A stretch of DNA of 64,000 bases from UBA4877 sp002399345 (GTDB lineage: Bacteria > Bacillota > Thermoanaerobacteria > Thermoanaerobacterales > UBA4877), in contig DAIORT010000004.1 in NCBI GenBank assembly GCA_036752905.1, forward strand, positions 52,911 to 116,910, given 5' to 3'. The notes under the pieces are model-generated. The model did no database searches and was not told the origin of the DNA. It saw only the letters and a program-made list of their open reading frames with translations. This document shows positions 34,608-44,412 of this stretch, piece by piece. A program made the position numbers and the translations under genes. Every line of letters begins with the position of its first letter. Position 1 is the stretch's first letter.

Positions 34608-35813
34608 CTATTCTTGAATAGAACGTGAGTTTACTCCATGTCTTCTTGTGTTGTATTCAACCTTTACATTAAGCTGGATGGTTGGAAACAGCTCGTCCCA
34701 CCTGTTTTTATATATCTTATATTCTTTTGGATAACTCTTGCGGAATATATTCAAGAATTCCAAAAAATCGGCGTCTAAATTCTGCGCTTTGTTAAATGTG
34801 ATATGAATATAATCTGAAAGCTTTTTTTCTACCGCTTTATTTATTTTATCTATGTTTTGGGGATTTAATACATTCAGGTCACATGCAATCTCGGTTATAT
34901 CACCTTCCGCATTTACTTTTACATTGTAAATAAGTTTCCCATCTTTTATCTCTGCACTTGTATTTGATATTGCCCGAATTATATGGATTCCTATTTGTGA
35001 GTTTTTGATCCCCGGATATGTTACAGTGATATCCAATCTGGGCACTTTGTTTTTGATTAATGCATAACCATATGACTCATTTTGCGTTAAATAATCAATG
35101 AGTTTTCCTTTTTTTACGATGGCCAGGCCCTGCAGATTGATCTGCTTATCCGATTCCGGATCATTCTTACCTGACTGGTTTCCCTGCTCAGGTTGCGGCG
35201 ACTTGGCGACACCTTCAATCTTGGTTGTTGCAAAACAGGAGGATGGTCCGATAAAACAGGCGGCAATGTCTTTGATTTGTGAAGGAACAGTGTTTGCAAA
35301 GGCCAGTGTGGTTATACTCTCCAGTATCTCACTGGACAGGACCTCCTCAATGTTTGGAGGTATGGCCAAAATATCATATGCATAACCTTTTGATATTAAT
35401 ACATAGTTTGTTAACCTTATCGTAGGCTCTCTGACAGTAGAATCAAGTAGTTTACCAAAACCGCTTTTCGCCAGACTCTCACCAATAATAATTATATTGT
35501 TCTGGGCTAAATAGAATGTTTTCGGCATACTGTTAGATATTTTTGAAATGGCTTGGCTTATGGTGTTCCCTGTTCCCGATACATTCCAGTATTTACTGCC
35601 CTGGCCGATGCCTCCTCCTCCAACGCCTCCTCCTGTTGGAGATATATTTGCAGGATTGATTATCTGCAGGGTGACTTTTATCTTCCCATCAGGGGTCTTA
35701 TCAATCGCCATTGCCGATGACAGGGCGATATCTTCGATATCTCTGGCATCCCAGCATCCCGTTATAGTAAACAGCAATGAAAAAATAAGAACAAAACACA
35801 TTAGTCTTTTCAT
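34608..35813 (-). CDS. gerC: Spore germination receptor subunit C, Ger(x)C family lipoprotein
   Basis: 401 residues with a lipobox ITGC (Cys19) followed by WDARDIEDIALSSAMAIDK, the family start. The middle holds a Gly-rich insert (SPTGGGVGGGGIGQGSKYW), and the C-terminal domain includes FLNIFRKSYPKEYKIYKNRW and LNVKVEYNTRRHG. GerC is the outer lipoprotein of the germinant receptor in the spore inner membrane. It starts six bases after gerA, with GAGG inside the gerA end as binding site. Confidence 0.93.
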   Translation of the reverse strand: MKRLMCFVLIFSLLFTITGCWDARDIEDIALSSAMAIDKTPDGKIKVTLQIINPANISPTGGGVGGGGIGQGSKYWNVSGTGNTISQAISKISNSMPKTFYLAQNNIIIIGESLAKSGFGKLLDSTVREPTIRLTNYVLISKGYAYDILAIPPNIEEVLSSEILESITTLAFANTVPSQIKDIAACFIGPSSCFATTKIEGVAKSPQPEQGNQSGKNDPESDKQINLQGLAIVKKGKLIDYLTQNESYGYALIKNKVPRLDITVTYPGIKNSQIGIHIIRAISNTSAEIKDGKLIYNVKVNAEGDITEIACDLNVLNPQNIDKINKAVEKKLSDYIHITFNKAQNLDADFLEFLNIFRKSYPKEYKIYKNRWDELFPTIQLNVKVEYNTRRHGVNSRSIQE

Positions 35814-35819
35814 TGAGTA

Positions 35820-37370
35820 TCATCCTCTCGGAGTTTTCGGCTTCAGATCATCAGCCATGCGCTTTTTATTCGACGTAGTGTATGATGGACGCGTATGCAT
35901 ATACCACCATGGTGCCCGCAAAAATGTATCTTTTAAATCCTTTACGACCAATGGAGTAACAGGGTACAGATATGGTATTCCAAAGGAACGTAGGCTCTCC
36001 ATGTGTATAAGTATACACAAAAAACCGAGAACTACACCCAATAGACCCAGCACTCCACCGAGAACCATTAATAAAAACCTAAGTATCCTATTGGTGATAG
36101 CCAGGTTGTATGAAGGTGTGACAAATGACGATATACCGGTAATGGCAACCACAATTACCATGGCAGGAGAAACAAGACTGGCGGATACAGCGGCCTGGCC
36201 GAGAACTAGTGCACCGACGATGCTTATGGCCTGGCCGATTTGTTTTGGCAATCTTATGCCAGCTTCCCTTAATGCCTCAAAGGTAAATTCCATTAGCAGT
36301 GCTTCAACTAAGGGCGGGAACGGTACGTTTACACGGCTACCCGCAATGCTGATCAGCATTGCGGTAGGTAGAAATTCCTGGTGGTATGTGGTAATGGCTA
36401 TATATAATCCGGGTAATAAAAGAGACAAAATAAAACCTAGTAACCTTAATATTCTTATAATATTGGCGACAGAGTATCTTTCATAATAATCGTCACTGGC
36501 ATTCATGAAGTTCCAAAATGTGGCTGGCACCGTTAGCACGAAGGGCGTCCCGTCTGTGATAATCGCTACACTGCCCTCTAAAAGGTTGGCGGCTATTTTA
36601 TCAGGTTTTTCAGAGTGAAATATTGTGGGGAACGGTGAGAACGGTGCATCCTCTATAAACTCCTCTATATATCCACTTTCCAGTATGCAGTCCGTGTCTA
36701 TACCACTTAATCTCGATTTTACTTCTTTTAATATATCAGGGTCTACAATGCCGTCAATATAGGCAATGTTTATTTCCGTGTGTGAATAATCACCGATGAA
36801 TAGGGATTCCATCTTCAATTTTGGAGACTTAATTTTTCTTCTTATAAGGGAAGTGTTAACCCTGAGAGTCTCAATAAATCCCTCCCGCGGTCCCCTTACG
36901 GTGGCTTCGCTGTCGGGTTCTTCCACCGCTCTTGTCTCCCAACCTTTAGTATCGCATGACAATGCCTTGTTTATGCCATTTACAAAAATTACTGCATCAC
37001 CCGATAGTATATGATGCAACACCTCACTAAAGTTTTTTAGTTCGTTGACTTTTGAATTTGGTAAAATCCTGTCTTTTAGCTCTTCAAAAAGCTGGGCGCC
37101 GTATACATCAGTCTCAATCATTGTTGATTTCAGTACACCGTCATAAAGAGTGGGCTTATCTGTAAGCCCATCGATACTTATTACCGCCACATTACTTGAA
37201 CCTCTATCATCTGTCTTTATCTCTCGTATGTTCAGGTCTGAACAATTTTTAAATATTGTGCTTATAGCCTTGATATTTTTACGTATATCTGTACAAATAT
37301 TTTGATCATCAATGTTATAATCATGTAATTCAGGGCTTCTCTTTGCAAATAACCTCTGCCAAAAACGCAT
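35820..37370 (-). CDS. gerA: Spore germination receptor subunit A, GerA family
   Basis: About 516 residues: a soluble N-terminal part (1-290; VINGINKALSCDTKGWETRA, REGFIETLRVNTSLIRRKIK, ESGYIEEFIEDAPFSPFPT) and a membrane part with about five helices (290-440, LPGLYIAITTYHQEFLPTA, FPPLVEALLMEFTFEALREA). This is the GerAA fold. The start is ATG 37370 with GAGGTG six bases before; a GTG at 37379 lies in that site. No gerB permease gene is in this operon, which is unusual. Confidence 0.93.
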   Translation of the reverse strand: MRFWQRLFAKRSPELHDYNIDDQNICTDIRKNIKAISTIFKNCSDLNIREIKTDDRGSSNVAVISIDGLTDKPTLYDGVLKSTMIETDVYGAQLFEELKDRILPNSKVNELKNFSEVLHHILSGDAVIFVNGINKALSCDTKGWETRAVEEPDSEATVRGPREGFIETLRVNTSLIRRKIKSPKLKMESLFIGDYSHTEINIAYIDGIVDPDILKEVKSRLSGIDTDCILESGYIEEFIEDAPFSPFPTIFHSEKPDKIAANLLEGSVAIITDGTPFVLTVPATFWNFMNASDDYYERYSVANIIRILRLLGFILSLLLPGLYIAITTYHQEFLPTAMLISIAGSRVNVPFPPLVEALLMEFTFEALREAGIRLPKQIGQAISIVGALVLGQAAVSASLVSPAMVIVVAITGISSFVTPSYNLAITNRILRFLLMVLGGVLGLLGVVLGFLCILIHMESLRSFGIPYLYPVTPLVVKDLKDTFLRAPWWYMHTRPSYTTSNKKRMADDLKPKTPRG

Positions 37371-37482
37371 AAAAAACACCTCGCTTAGTATATATATTTT
37401 GTCACTTTGTCATAAAATTATTTCAGGATAAAGAAGGAATTTGTAAAGTAATGTAGAATAATAAAAATGGCAGTAATAAGAC

Positions 37483-37496
37483 ATCAGACAACTGAT
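37483..37496. promoter_or_regulatory. Possible operator before the nucleoside transport genes
   Basis: Short palindrome ATCAG-ACAA-CTGAT, 37 bases before the BMP lipoprotein gene. It could be a site for the GntR/UTRA regulator encoded at 42456. Only five-base arms, so weak. Confidence 0.3.
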
Positions 37497-37532
37497 TCTT
37501 AAATCTTAAATAATTTAAAGGGGGATAGGTTA

Positions 37533-38672
37533 ATGAAAAGATTTTTTGTATTGGCTTTGACAGTGATTATGATGTTTTCTCTGGTAGCATGTGGACAAGC
37601 AGAACCTAAGCAGACTACAAAGCCGCAGGAAGACTCGAAATCTGCCGGTAAGGGCAAGGCAGAGCTGGCAATGATCACCGACCTTGGTACTATCGATGAC
37701 AAATCATTTAACCAGGGCACATGGGAGGGTGTAAAAAAGTATGCTGAGGAAAACAATATCACTCACAAGTATTATAAACCGACTGAAAAAAGTGATGATG
37801 CGTATCTTTCAGCAATCGATCTGGCGGTAAAGGGAGGAGCTAAGGTTGTTGTAACACCCGGTTACTTATTTGAAGTGCCGATTTATAAGGCACAACAGCA
37901 GTATCCCGATGTCAATTTTGTATTGATAGATGGGAATCCGCATGATGCAGACAATAATTATAAAACGGAGAAAAATGCGGTCGGTGTAATTTTTGCAGAA
38001 GACCAGGCCGGCTTTTTAGCAGGTTATTCGGCTGTTAAAGACGGTTACACAAAGCTCGGTTTTATGGGGGGGATGGCTGTCCCTGCTGTTGTTCGTTATG
38101 GTTATGGATTTGTTCAGGGTGCAGAATACGCGGCTCAGGAAATGGGTTTAAAACCGGGTTCAATCACCATGAACTATCACTACACGGGTGGATTTGATGC
38201 AACACCCGAGGTACAGACACTGGCAGCATCATGGTATGAATCTGGAATCGAAGCCATATTCGGATGTGGCGGTTCTGTCGGAAACTCGGTCATGGCGGCT
38301 GCCGAGCAGGCTGACGGCAAGATGATCGGTGTTGATGTCGACCAATCATATGAAAGTGATGCCGTAATTACATCGGCAATGAAGAACCTCGGAGGAGCAG
38401 TTGAAGACATACTGGCGCAATACTATGACGGTAAATTCCCGGGAGGTCAGGGCCTTGTATTGTCAGCAAAGACCGATGGTGTGGAATTGCCTATGGATAC
38501 ATCTAAATTTAATAAGTTTACAAAGGAAGATTATGACTCAATTTATAAAAAGCTCAAAGACGATACGGACGGTTTGGCATCAAGCCTTATAAAAGATGCG
38601 GATAAAGACGGCAAACCTGTAGAATTGTCGTCTTTAAAGACATCGGCGGTTAAAGTAAACGAGATTCAATAA
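37533..38672 (+). CDS. BMP-family nucleoside-binding lipoprotein
   Basis: 379 residues. The signal peptide ends at a lipobox LVAC (Cys20), followed by a Gln/Lys-rich linker. The mature domain starts LAMITDLGTIDDKSFNQGTW, the hallmark of the BmpA/PnrA/NupN group of purine nucleoside receptors. YGFVQGAEYAAQEMG and FGCGGSVGNSVMAAAEQ are further family features. It captures nucleosides for the ATPase and permeases downstream. AAGGGGG precedes ATG. A strong terminator follows it. Confidence 0.92.
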   Translation: MKRFFVLALTVIMMFSLVACGQAEPKQTTKPQEDSKSAGKGKAELAMITDLGTIDDKSFNQGTWEGVKKYAEENNITHKYYKPTEKSDDAYLSAIDLAVKGGAKVVVTPGYLFEVPIYKAQQQYPDVNFVLIDGNPHDADNNYKTEKNAVGVIFAEDQAGFLAGYSAVKDGYTKLGFMGGMAVPAVVRYGYGFVQGAEYAAQEMGLKPGSITMNYHYTGGFDATPEVQTLAASWYESGIEAIFGCGGSVGNSVMAAAEQADGKMIGVDVDQSYESDAVITSAMKNLGGAVEDILAQYYDGKFPGGQGLVLSAKTDGVELPMDTSKFNKFTKEDYDSIYKKLKDDTDGLASSLIKDADKDGKPVELSSLKTSAVKVNEIQ

Positions 38673-38683
38673 TCTATGGGGTT

Positions 38684-38730
38684 TACTAAACCAGGAGGGC
38701 TTGCTTCCTGGTTTAGTAATGCCTTTTTTT
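38684..38730 (+). terminator. Terminator between the binding protein and ATPase genes
   Basis: Perfect 13-bp stem (38684-38696 with 38706-38718), nine-base loop, then a run of T. Partial termination here would give more binding protein than ATPase/permease, as is common for ABC importers. Confidence 0.88.
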
Positions 38731-38798
38731 CCTTAATACGATCATAACTAACCAGCGGTTAAATAGTACAAATACGCAATAATGTGAGGTAATATAAA

Positions 38799-40325
38799 GT
38801 GGATTATGTCATTGAAATGTGCAATATAACCAAAAAGTTTCCTGGGATCATTGCCAATGATGATGTCACCCTGCAGGTTAAAAAAGGAGAGATACATGCC
38901 ATACTCGGAGAAAACGGTGCGGGTAAATCCACATTGATGAGTGTACTTTTCGGCATGTATCAGCCTGACGGCGGGAAAATTAAGATAGGCGGACGTGAAG
39001 TGGAGATAAATGACCCCAATGATGCTAACCACCTTGGCATAGGTATGGTGCATCAGCACTTCAAATTGGTCCAGAATTTTACGGTGCTTGAAAACATTAT
39101 TCTTGGTGTAGAACCTACAAATAAAGGTTTTATTAAAAGAGATGATGCACGGGCTCGTGTGCTTAAGCTTTCCGAGAAATATGGTCTAAAAATAGATCCG
39201 GATGCCCTTATAGAGGATATAACGGTGGGTATGCAGCAGCGCGTGGAAATTTTAAAGATGCTCTACAGAAACAATGAGATTTTGATTTTTGATGAGCCTA
39301 CGGCTGTATTGACACCTCAGGAAATAGAGGAACTCATGAAGATAATGAAAGGATTGGTAAGCGAGGGCAAGTCAATCCTGTTTATAACTCATAAACTCAA
39401 TGAGATCAAGGCGGTAGCCGATAGGTGTACGGTTCTTCGCAAGGGTAAATGTGTAGGCACCGTGAATGTGGCGGACGTTACTAAAGAAGAGCTTTCTGAA
39501 ATGATGGTGGGGCGCAGAGTGGATCTTGTGGTTGACAAGAAAGACGTAAAACCTGGCAATGTTATATTTGATGTACAGGGTCTTACTGTTAAGAATAAAG
39601 CATCAAGTAAGAATGCCGTTAATAACGTATCGTTTAATGTCCATAGAAATGAGATAGTGTGCATAGCGGGCGTAGATGGTAACGGACAGTCCGAGCTTGT
39701 GTATGCGCTTACAGGTTTAATTCCTGCAAATAAAGGAAAGATTGAATTAAACGGCAAGGATATAACTAATGCCTCCATAAGAAAGAGAACATTGAGCGGT
39801 ATAGGTCATATACCTGAAGACAGACAGCGATACGGACTAATTCTTGACTATGATCTGGGGTATAATCTTGTACTTCAGAGCTATTTCTCACAGCACTTTA
39901 CGAGCCACGGGATGTTAAAATATAACGATATATATAATTATGCGGATGAATTAATAGATAAATTTGACATACGTACGGGACAGGGAGCTAAGACCATGGT
40001 TCGCAGCATGTCGGGCGGTAACCAGCAGAAGGCTATTATTGCCCGTGAGATAGACCGCGATCCCGACCTGCTTATTGCTGTTCAGCCTACACGCGGATTG
40101 GATGTGGGAGCAATAGAATATATCCATAAACGCCTTATTGACGAGCGTGACGAAGGTAAGGGCATACTCCTTGTATCCTTTGAACTGGATGAGGTAATGA
40201 ATTTAAGTGACCGTATTTTGGTAATGTATGAAGGAAATATCGTAGCAGATTTGAATCCTAAAGATACGACGGTACAGGAGCTGGGATTATATATGGCGGG
40301 TTCAAAAAGGGGTAATGTCGCATGA
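38799..40325 (+). CDS. Nucleoside ABC transporter ATP-binding protein (two ATPase domains)
   Basis: 508 residues with two ABC domains. The first has intact LGENGAGKSTLMSVLFG, VGMQQRVEILKML and LIFDEPTAVLTP. The second has a degenerate Walker A (GVDGNGQSELVYALTG) and signature SMSGGNQQKAIIAREID, as usual in NupO/YufO and sugar importers of this class. GTG start with GAGGTAA nine bases upstream. It overlaps the first permease gene by four bases. Confidence 0.94.
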   Translation: MDYVIEMCNITKKFPGIIANDDVTLQVKKGEIHAILGENGAGKSTLMSVLFGMYQPDGGKIKIGGREVEINDPNDANHLGIGMVHQHFKLVQNFTVLENIILGVEPTNKGFIKRDDARARVLKLSEKYGLKIDPDALIEDITVGMQQRVEILKMLYRNNEILIFDEPTAVLTPQEIEELMKIMKGLVSEGKSILFITHKLNEIKAVADRCTVLRKGKCVGTVNVADVTKEELSEMMVGRRVDLVVDKKDVKPGNVIFDVQGLTVKNKASSKNAVNNVSFNVHRNEIVCIAGVDGNGQSELVYALTGLIPANKGKIELNGKDITNASIRKRTLSGIGHIPEDRQRYGLILDYDLGYNLVLQSYFSQHFTSHGMLKYNDIYNYADELIDKFDIRTGQGAKTMVRSMSGGNQQKAIIAREIDRDPDLLIAVQPTRGLDVGAIEYIHKRLIDERDEGKGILLVSFELDEVMNLSDRILVMYEGNIVADLNPKDTTVQELGLYMAGSKRGNVA

Positions 40326-41461
40326 ATACTTTAAAGCGTTATCTAAACAGCGAAGGAATGGAAAGCTTTGCTTCGTCTGTCTTTGCCATCATAATCGGGC
40401 TGCTGGTAGGCCTGGTGGTTCTTCTTATTAGTAATCCTCAACAAGCATTTGAAGGTTTTAAAGCTATCCTGCTCGGCGGACTTACTGATATGAAAAATGT
40501 GGGTCAAGTGCTTTACTTTGCCACACCGCTTATATTAACAGGACTGTCGGTGGGTTTTTCCAACAAGGTGGGACAGTTTAATATTGGCGCATCCGGACAG
40601 TTTATTGTTGGAGCTTACGCAGCTGTTTATGTCGGGGTTAAATGGACATTTTTACCCGGCCCGCTACATTGTATAACTGCCCTTATCGTTGCAATGCTTG
40701 CCGGTGCATTATGGGGGCTCATTCCGGGGATTTTGTGTGCGATTTGCCATGTAAATGTAGTCATTTCATGTATAATGATGAACTATATAGGTATGTACAT
40801 GGTTAATTTTCTTGTAACACATACCATATTTGACTCGCTTAAGAACCAGTCTCTACCAATTAAGGCAAATGCGGTTATTCCCAAGATGGGTCTGGATAAT
40901 ATTTTTAAGGTAGGTAACAGTCCGTCCAGTGTAAACGGCGGTATATTTATAGCTGTCATTGCCGGCATTATAATATATATACTTATAGAAAAAACAAAGT
41001 TTGGTTTTGAATTGAAAGCATGCGGGTTAAATCCTGATGCCTCGAAATATTCAGGTATTGATTCAAACCGTACTATTGTAATTTCAATGATGATAGCCGG
41101 TGCACTCTCGGGCTTGGGTGGAGCGCTGCTTTATCTGGCAGGTTCAGGAAAGAGCATCGAGGTGGTCGACGTATTGGCTCCTGAAGGTTTTAACGGCATC
41201 CCTGTTGCACTGCTGGGGCAAAATAATGCTATCGGTATTATATTTGCAGGTATTTTTGTGGCATATTTGACAGTCGGTGGTTTTAATATGCAACTATATA
41301 ATTTTGTACCGCAGATAACCGATATCATTATTTCTGTCATTATTTATTTTGGAGCATTCTTCCTTTTGTTTAAAGAGTTTATCAGATCACATAAACCGGC
41401 ATATTCCGGCAATGTAAACGATGAGGTTACAGCCCAAAAGGAAAGCGCGGGGGGAAATTAA
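40322..41461 (+). CDS. Nucleoside ABC transporter permease 1
   Basis: 379 residues, about nine or ten hydrophobic segments, NupP/YufP type. SVGFSNKVGQFNIGASGQFI is the conserved loop shared with BPD_transp_2 permeases, and ACGLNPDASKYSGIDSNR is the ATPase-contact region. It forms the channel together with the next gene product. ATGA overlap with the ATPase gene shows translational coupling. Confidence 0.93.
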   Translation: MNTLKRYLNSEGMESFASSVFAIIIGLLVGLVVLLISNPQQAFEGFKAILLGGLTDMKNVGQVLYFATPLILTGLSVGFSNKVGQFNIGASGQFIVGAYAAVYVGVKWTFLPGPLHCITALIVAMLAGALWGLIPGILCAICHVNVVISCIMMNYIGMYMVNFLVTHTIFDSLKNQSLPIKANAVIPKMGLDNIFKVGNSPSSVNGGIFIAVIAGIIIYILIEKTKFGFELKACGLNPDASKYSGIDSNRTIVISMMIAGALSGLGGALLYLAGSGKSIEVVDVLAPEGFNGIPVALLGQNNAIGIIFAGIFVAYLTVGGFNMQLYNFVPQITDIIISVIIYFGAFFLLFKEFIRSHKPAYSGNVNDEVTAQKESAGGN

Positions 41462-41463
41462 AG

Positions 41464-42417
41464 ATGAATACTATATATTTTCTTATACAGCAGATGATGT
41501 ATTTTTCGATTCCGCTGCTGATTGTTGCTTTGGGAGCGATGTTTTCCGAATGCAGCGGTGTAATAAACGTCGGACTTGAGGGTACGATGATTATCGGAGG
41601 ATTTAGCGGTGTATTGTTCATTAATATGTTCCAGGACAGATTGCCCGGCCAGCCTATATTATTGATTGCACTTATTATATCCGCTCTATCGGGTATAATG
41701 ATTTCTTTATTACATGCGTTTGCATCAATAAATATGAAAGCGGATCAAATAATAAGCGGAACGGCCATCAATATGTTTGCACCGGCATTTGCTATATATG
41801 TGGCCAGGATGATACGTACGGTACAGCAGATACCGTTTATTAATCAGTTTAGGATTAATAAGGTTCCGATATTAGGCGATATACCCATAATAGGGGACAT
41901 GTTTTTTAAAAAGGCCTATATAACAACATATATAGGGTTTGCCATACTCATTATTTCCTGGATAGTCATGTACAAGACTAAATTTGGACTGCAGCTTAGA
42001 TCGTGCGGTGAGCATCCTCAGGCTGCGGATTCCGTAGGCATTAACGTTTATAAAATGAGGTATATCGGTGTGGCAATATCGGGAGCACTCGGTGGTATTG
42101 GCGGTCTTGTATTTGTAATACCGACATCCACTAATTTTAACGCGACTGTGGCCGGATATGGATTTTTGGCTTTGGCAGTGCTTATTTTCGGCCAGTGGAA
42201 ACCTTTTAGAATTATGTTTGCAGCATTTTTCTTTGGCTTAATGAAGACTATTGCTTCAGCTTATTCCGGTCTCTCGTTTTTGACGGCGGTGGATATACCC
42301 AGTGAAATTTATAAAATGATACCGTATATAGCTACACTGATAGTGCTTGCATTTACGTCCAGAAATTCTCAGGCACCTAAAGCGGAGGGAATACCCTATG
42401 ACAAGGGGTCACGTTAA
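41464..42417 (+). CDS. Nucleoside ABC transporter permease 2
   Basis: 317 residues with about eight hydrophobic segments, NupQ/YufQ type. FSECSGVINVGLEGTMIIGG and SCGEHPQAADSVGINVYKMR are the conserved blocks matching those in permease 1. It begins three bases after permease 1 ends. The terminal soluble tail (RNSQAPKAEGIPYDKGSR) is cytoplasmic. The regulator gene follows after 38 bases. Confidence 0.93.
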   Translation: MNTIYFLIQQMMYFSIPLLIVALGAMFSECSGVINVGLEGTMIIGGFSGVLFINMFQDRLPGQPILLIALIISALSGIMISLLHAFASINMKADQIISGTAINMFAPAFAIYVARMIRTVQQIPFINQFRINKVPILGDIPIIGDMFFKKAYITTYIGFAILIISWIVMYKTKFGLQLRSCGEHPQAADSVGINVYKMRYIGVAISGALGGIGGLVFVIPTSTNFNATVAGYGFLALAVLIFGQWKPFRIMFAAFFFGLMKTIASAYSGLSFLTAVDIPSEIYKMIPYIATLIVLAFTSRNSQAPKAEGIPYDKGSR

Positions 42418-42455
42418 AAACACAAAATTGTTTAAGCGGAATGTGGTGATTATCT

Positions 42456-43184
42456 ATGGGCTTGATACAAGGTGATAGAAGACCTTTATACGATTTGGCA
42501 TTAAAAAAAATGGAAGAGTTTATTAAGGACGGGACTTGGCCTCCCGGTCATAGGTTGCCTTCGGAAGCAAATCTTTCAAAGGAATTCGGTATAAGCCGTA
42601 TGACGCTGAGAGAAGCACTGCGTGTGCTTGAAGAGGAAAATATGATTGTAAAGCAGCAGGGTGTCGGTACCTTTGTAAGAAACCGTTCCGTAATTGAGAG
42701 CGGGATAGAGGAGCTTTTCAGTGTTACTACGGCAATAGAGAGGGAAGGAATGACAGCAGGTACCACCGATTTTTCTATCAGTGTATTACCGGCTGATAAT
42801 GAAGAAGCAGAGAAACTTTGTATTAAAGTGAATGAGTTGATTTATAGGATTGAAAGGGTTAGGACTGCAAACGGTGAATCGATGGTATATTGTATAGATA
42901 GAATACCTGTAAAGATATTGGGTAAGGGTATGGATAAGTTTTCACAGTCCCTTTTTAGGTTACTTGACAAAAAATACAATATCAGAATTTCCTATGCCGT
43001 TTCAGATATCATACCTATCAATTATCATCCGGTGGCATCTAGGAAGCTGGGCTTAAGTAAAAACCATGCAATTTTACTTTTGAACCAGGTACACTATGAT
43101 GAGGATGACAGGGCCATTCTTTATTCTTCTAACTTTTTTAAGCCCGATAAGTTTAGATTTTATGTATTGAGGAAAAGAGTTTAG
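42456..43184 (+). CDS. GntR-family regulator with UTRA domain
   Basis: 242 residues. The winged helix (1-75: PLYDLALKKMEEFIKDGTW, LPSEANLSKEFGISRMTLRE, VKQQGVGTFV) is followed by a UTRA ligand-binding domain (about 95-235). UTRA regulators bind small metabolites and release their operator. Its place between nucleoside uptake genes and deoB-pdp-deoC suggests control by a nucleoside or a (deoxy)ribose phosphate; this is inference. Ribosome binding site GTGGTGA is moderate. Confidence 0.88.
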   Translation: MGLIQGDRRPLYDLALKKMEEFIKDGTWPPGHRLPSEANLSKEFGISRMTLREALRVLEEENMIVKQQGVGTFVRNRSVIESGIEELFSVTTAIEREGMTAGTTDFSISVLPADNEEAEKLCIKVNELIYRIERVRTANGESMVYCIDRIPVKILGKGMDKFSQSLFRLLDKKYNIRISYAVSDIIPINYHPVASRKLGLSKNHAILLLNQVHYDEDDRAILYSSNFFKPDKFRFYVLRKRV

Positions 43185-43227
43185 CTTTTCTACGTATTAA
43201 TATACTACATTGGAATGAGGTGTTTTT

Positions 43228-44412
43228 GTGGGCTGCTTTGATAGGATAATATTGATTGTTTTGGATAGTGTAGGAATCGGTGAATTGCCTGATGCTGGGA
43301 AGTTTGGCGATGAGGGCTCGGATACGCTGGGACACATATGCTCGGCTACGGGAGTGAAATTGCCTAATATGGGAAACTTGGGGCTGGGTAATATAAGGCC
43401 GCTTGTAAGCGTTCCACCATGCAATAACCCTATGGGGTTTTATGGAAAAATGGCGGAAAAATCTGCAGGAAAGGATACGACCACAGGACATTGGGAAATT
43501 GCCGGTGTTTGGCTGGAGAAACCCTTCCCGACATATCCCGACGGTTTTCCGGCGGATACTATAAGTGCATTTGAAAAAAGGATAGGTACCAAGATTTTAG
43601 GTAATAAACCGGCATCCGGAACAGAGATAATTAAGGAACTGGGTGAAGAACATATAAAAACCGGTTTTCCTATAGTATACACTTCGGCGGACAGTGTATT
43701 TCAGATTGCCGCTCATGAAGACATTATTCCTCCGGATAGGTTGTATGAGATGTGCCGTATTGCGAGAGAGATAATGACGGGAGAGCATGCCGTAGGAAGA
43801 ATAATTGCCCGGCCTTTTATAGGTGAGCCGGGTAACTTCGTAAGAACGGAACGCAGGCGGGATTTTTCACTTACCCCACCGGAAGATACCGTGTTGGACA
43901 AAATGATAGCTAAGGGCATTAATGTTTATGGTGTGGGCAAGATTGAGGATATATTTGCCCACAGGGGTCTGGCATTAAGCAATCATACTGGCAATAACCG
44001 TGACGGCGTAAAAGCAACGATTGATTATATGGATAATCTTGAAAAAGGGTTAATTTTCACTAATCTCGTTGATTTTGATTCATTGTATGGCCACAGAAAT
44101 AATGTCAGGGGATATGCGGATGCACTTAAGGATTTTGATGATTCTCTGTCTGATATAGAAAATAATATGAGAAGAAATGATTTACTTATAATAACGGCTG
44201 ACCATGGATGTGATCCTACAACCGAAAGTACTGATCATTCGCGGGAATATGTGCCGCTCTTGGTGTATACCCCCTCCAACGTGAATGGAGAGTCCCTTGG
44301 GGTCAGAGATACATTTTCGGATGTTGCACAGACTATAGCTGAAAATTTTGGGCTTGAAGGTTTTGCACATGGGGTTAGTTTTCTCGAAATGGTAAGAGGT
44401 GGGGATTTATGA
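43228..44412 (+). CDS. deoB: Phosphopentomutase
   Basis: 394 residues, alkaline phosphatase superfamily. Interconverts (deoxy)ribose 1-phosphate and 5-phosphate. Metal-binding motifs are visible at VLDSVGIGELPDA, the phosphorylated threonine in GKDTTTGHWE, HTGNNRDGV and TADHGCDPTT. GTG start with GAGGTG eight bases before. It overlaps pdp by four bases (ATGA). It links nucleoside phosphorylase to DeoC in the pathway. Confidence 0.95.
   Translation: MGCFDRIILIVLDSVGIGELPDAGKFGDEGSDTLGHICSATGVKLPNMGNLGLGNIRPLVSVPPCNNPMGFYGKMAEKSAGKDTTTGHWEIAGVWLEKPFPTYPDGFPADTISAFEKRIGTKILGNKPASGTEIIKELGEEHIKTGFPIVYTSADSVFQIAAHEDIIPPDRLYEMCRIAREIMTGEHAVGRIIARPFIGEPGNFVRTERRRDFSLTPPEDTVLDKMIAKGINVYGVGKIEDIFAHRGLALSNHTGNNRDGVKATIDYMDNLEKGLIFTNLVDFDSLYGHRNNVRGYADALKDFDDSLSDIENNMRRNDLLIITADHGCDPTTESTDHSREYVPLLVYTPSNVNGESLGVRDTFSDVAQTIAENFGLEGFAHGVSFLEMVRGGDL

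Noticed and set aside
35548..36486. 312-codon plus-strand frame opposite gerA and gerC
   Set aside because: Its composition follows the codon pattern of the minus-strand ger genes and it crosses both of them; no sign of a real protein.
37380..37425. Forespore sigma-G promoter before gerA
   Set aside because: A TATACTA-like -10 is present on the minus strand, but no fitting -35 at 17-18 bases was found, so I did not list it.
37380..37532. Purine riboswitch before the nucleoside transport genes
   Set aside because: The conserved loops and P1 pairing of purine aptamers are not present in this short leader.
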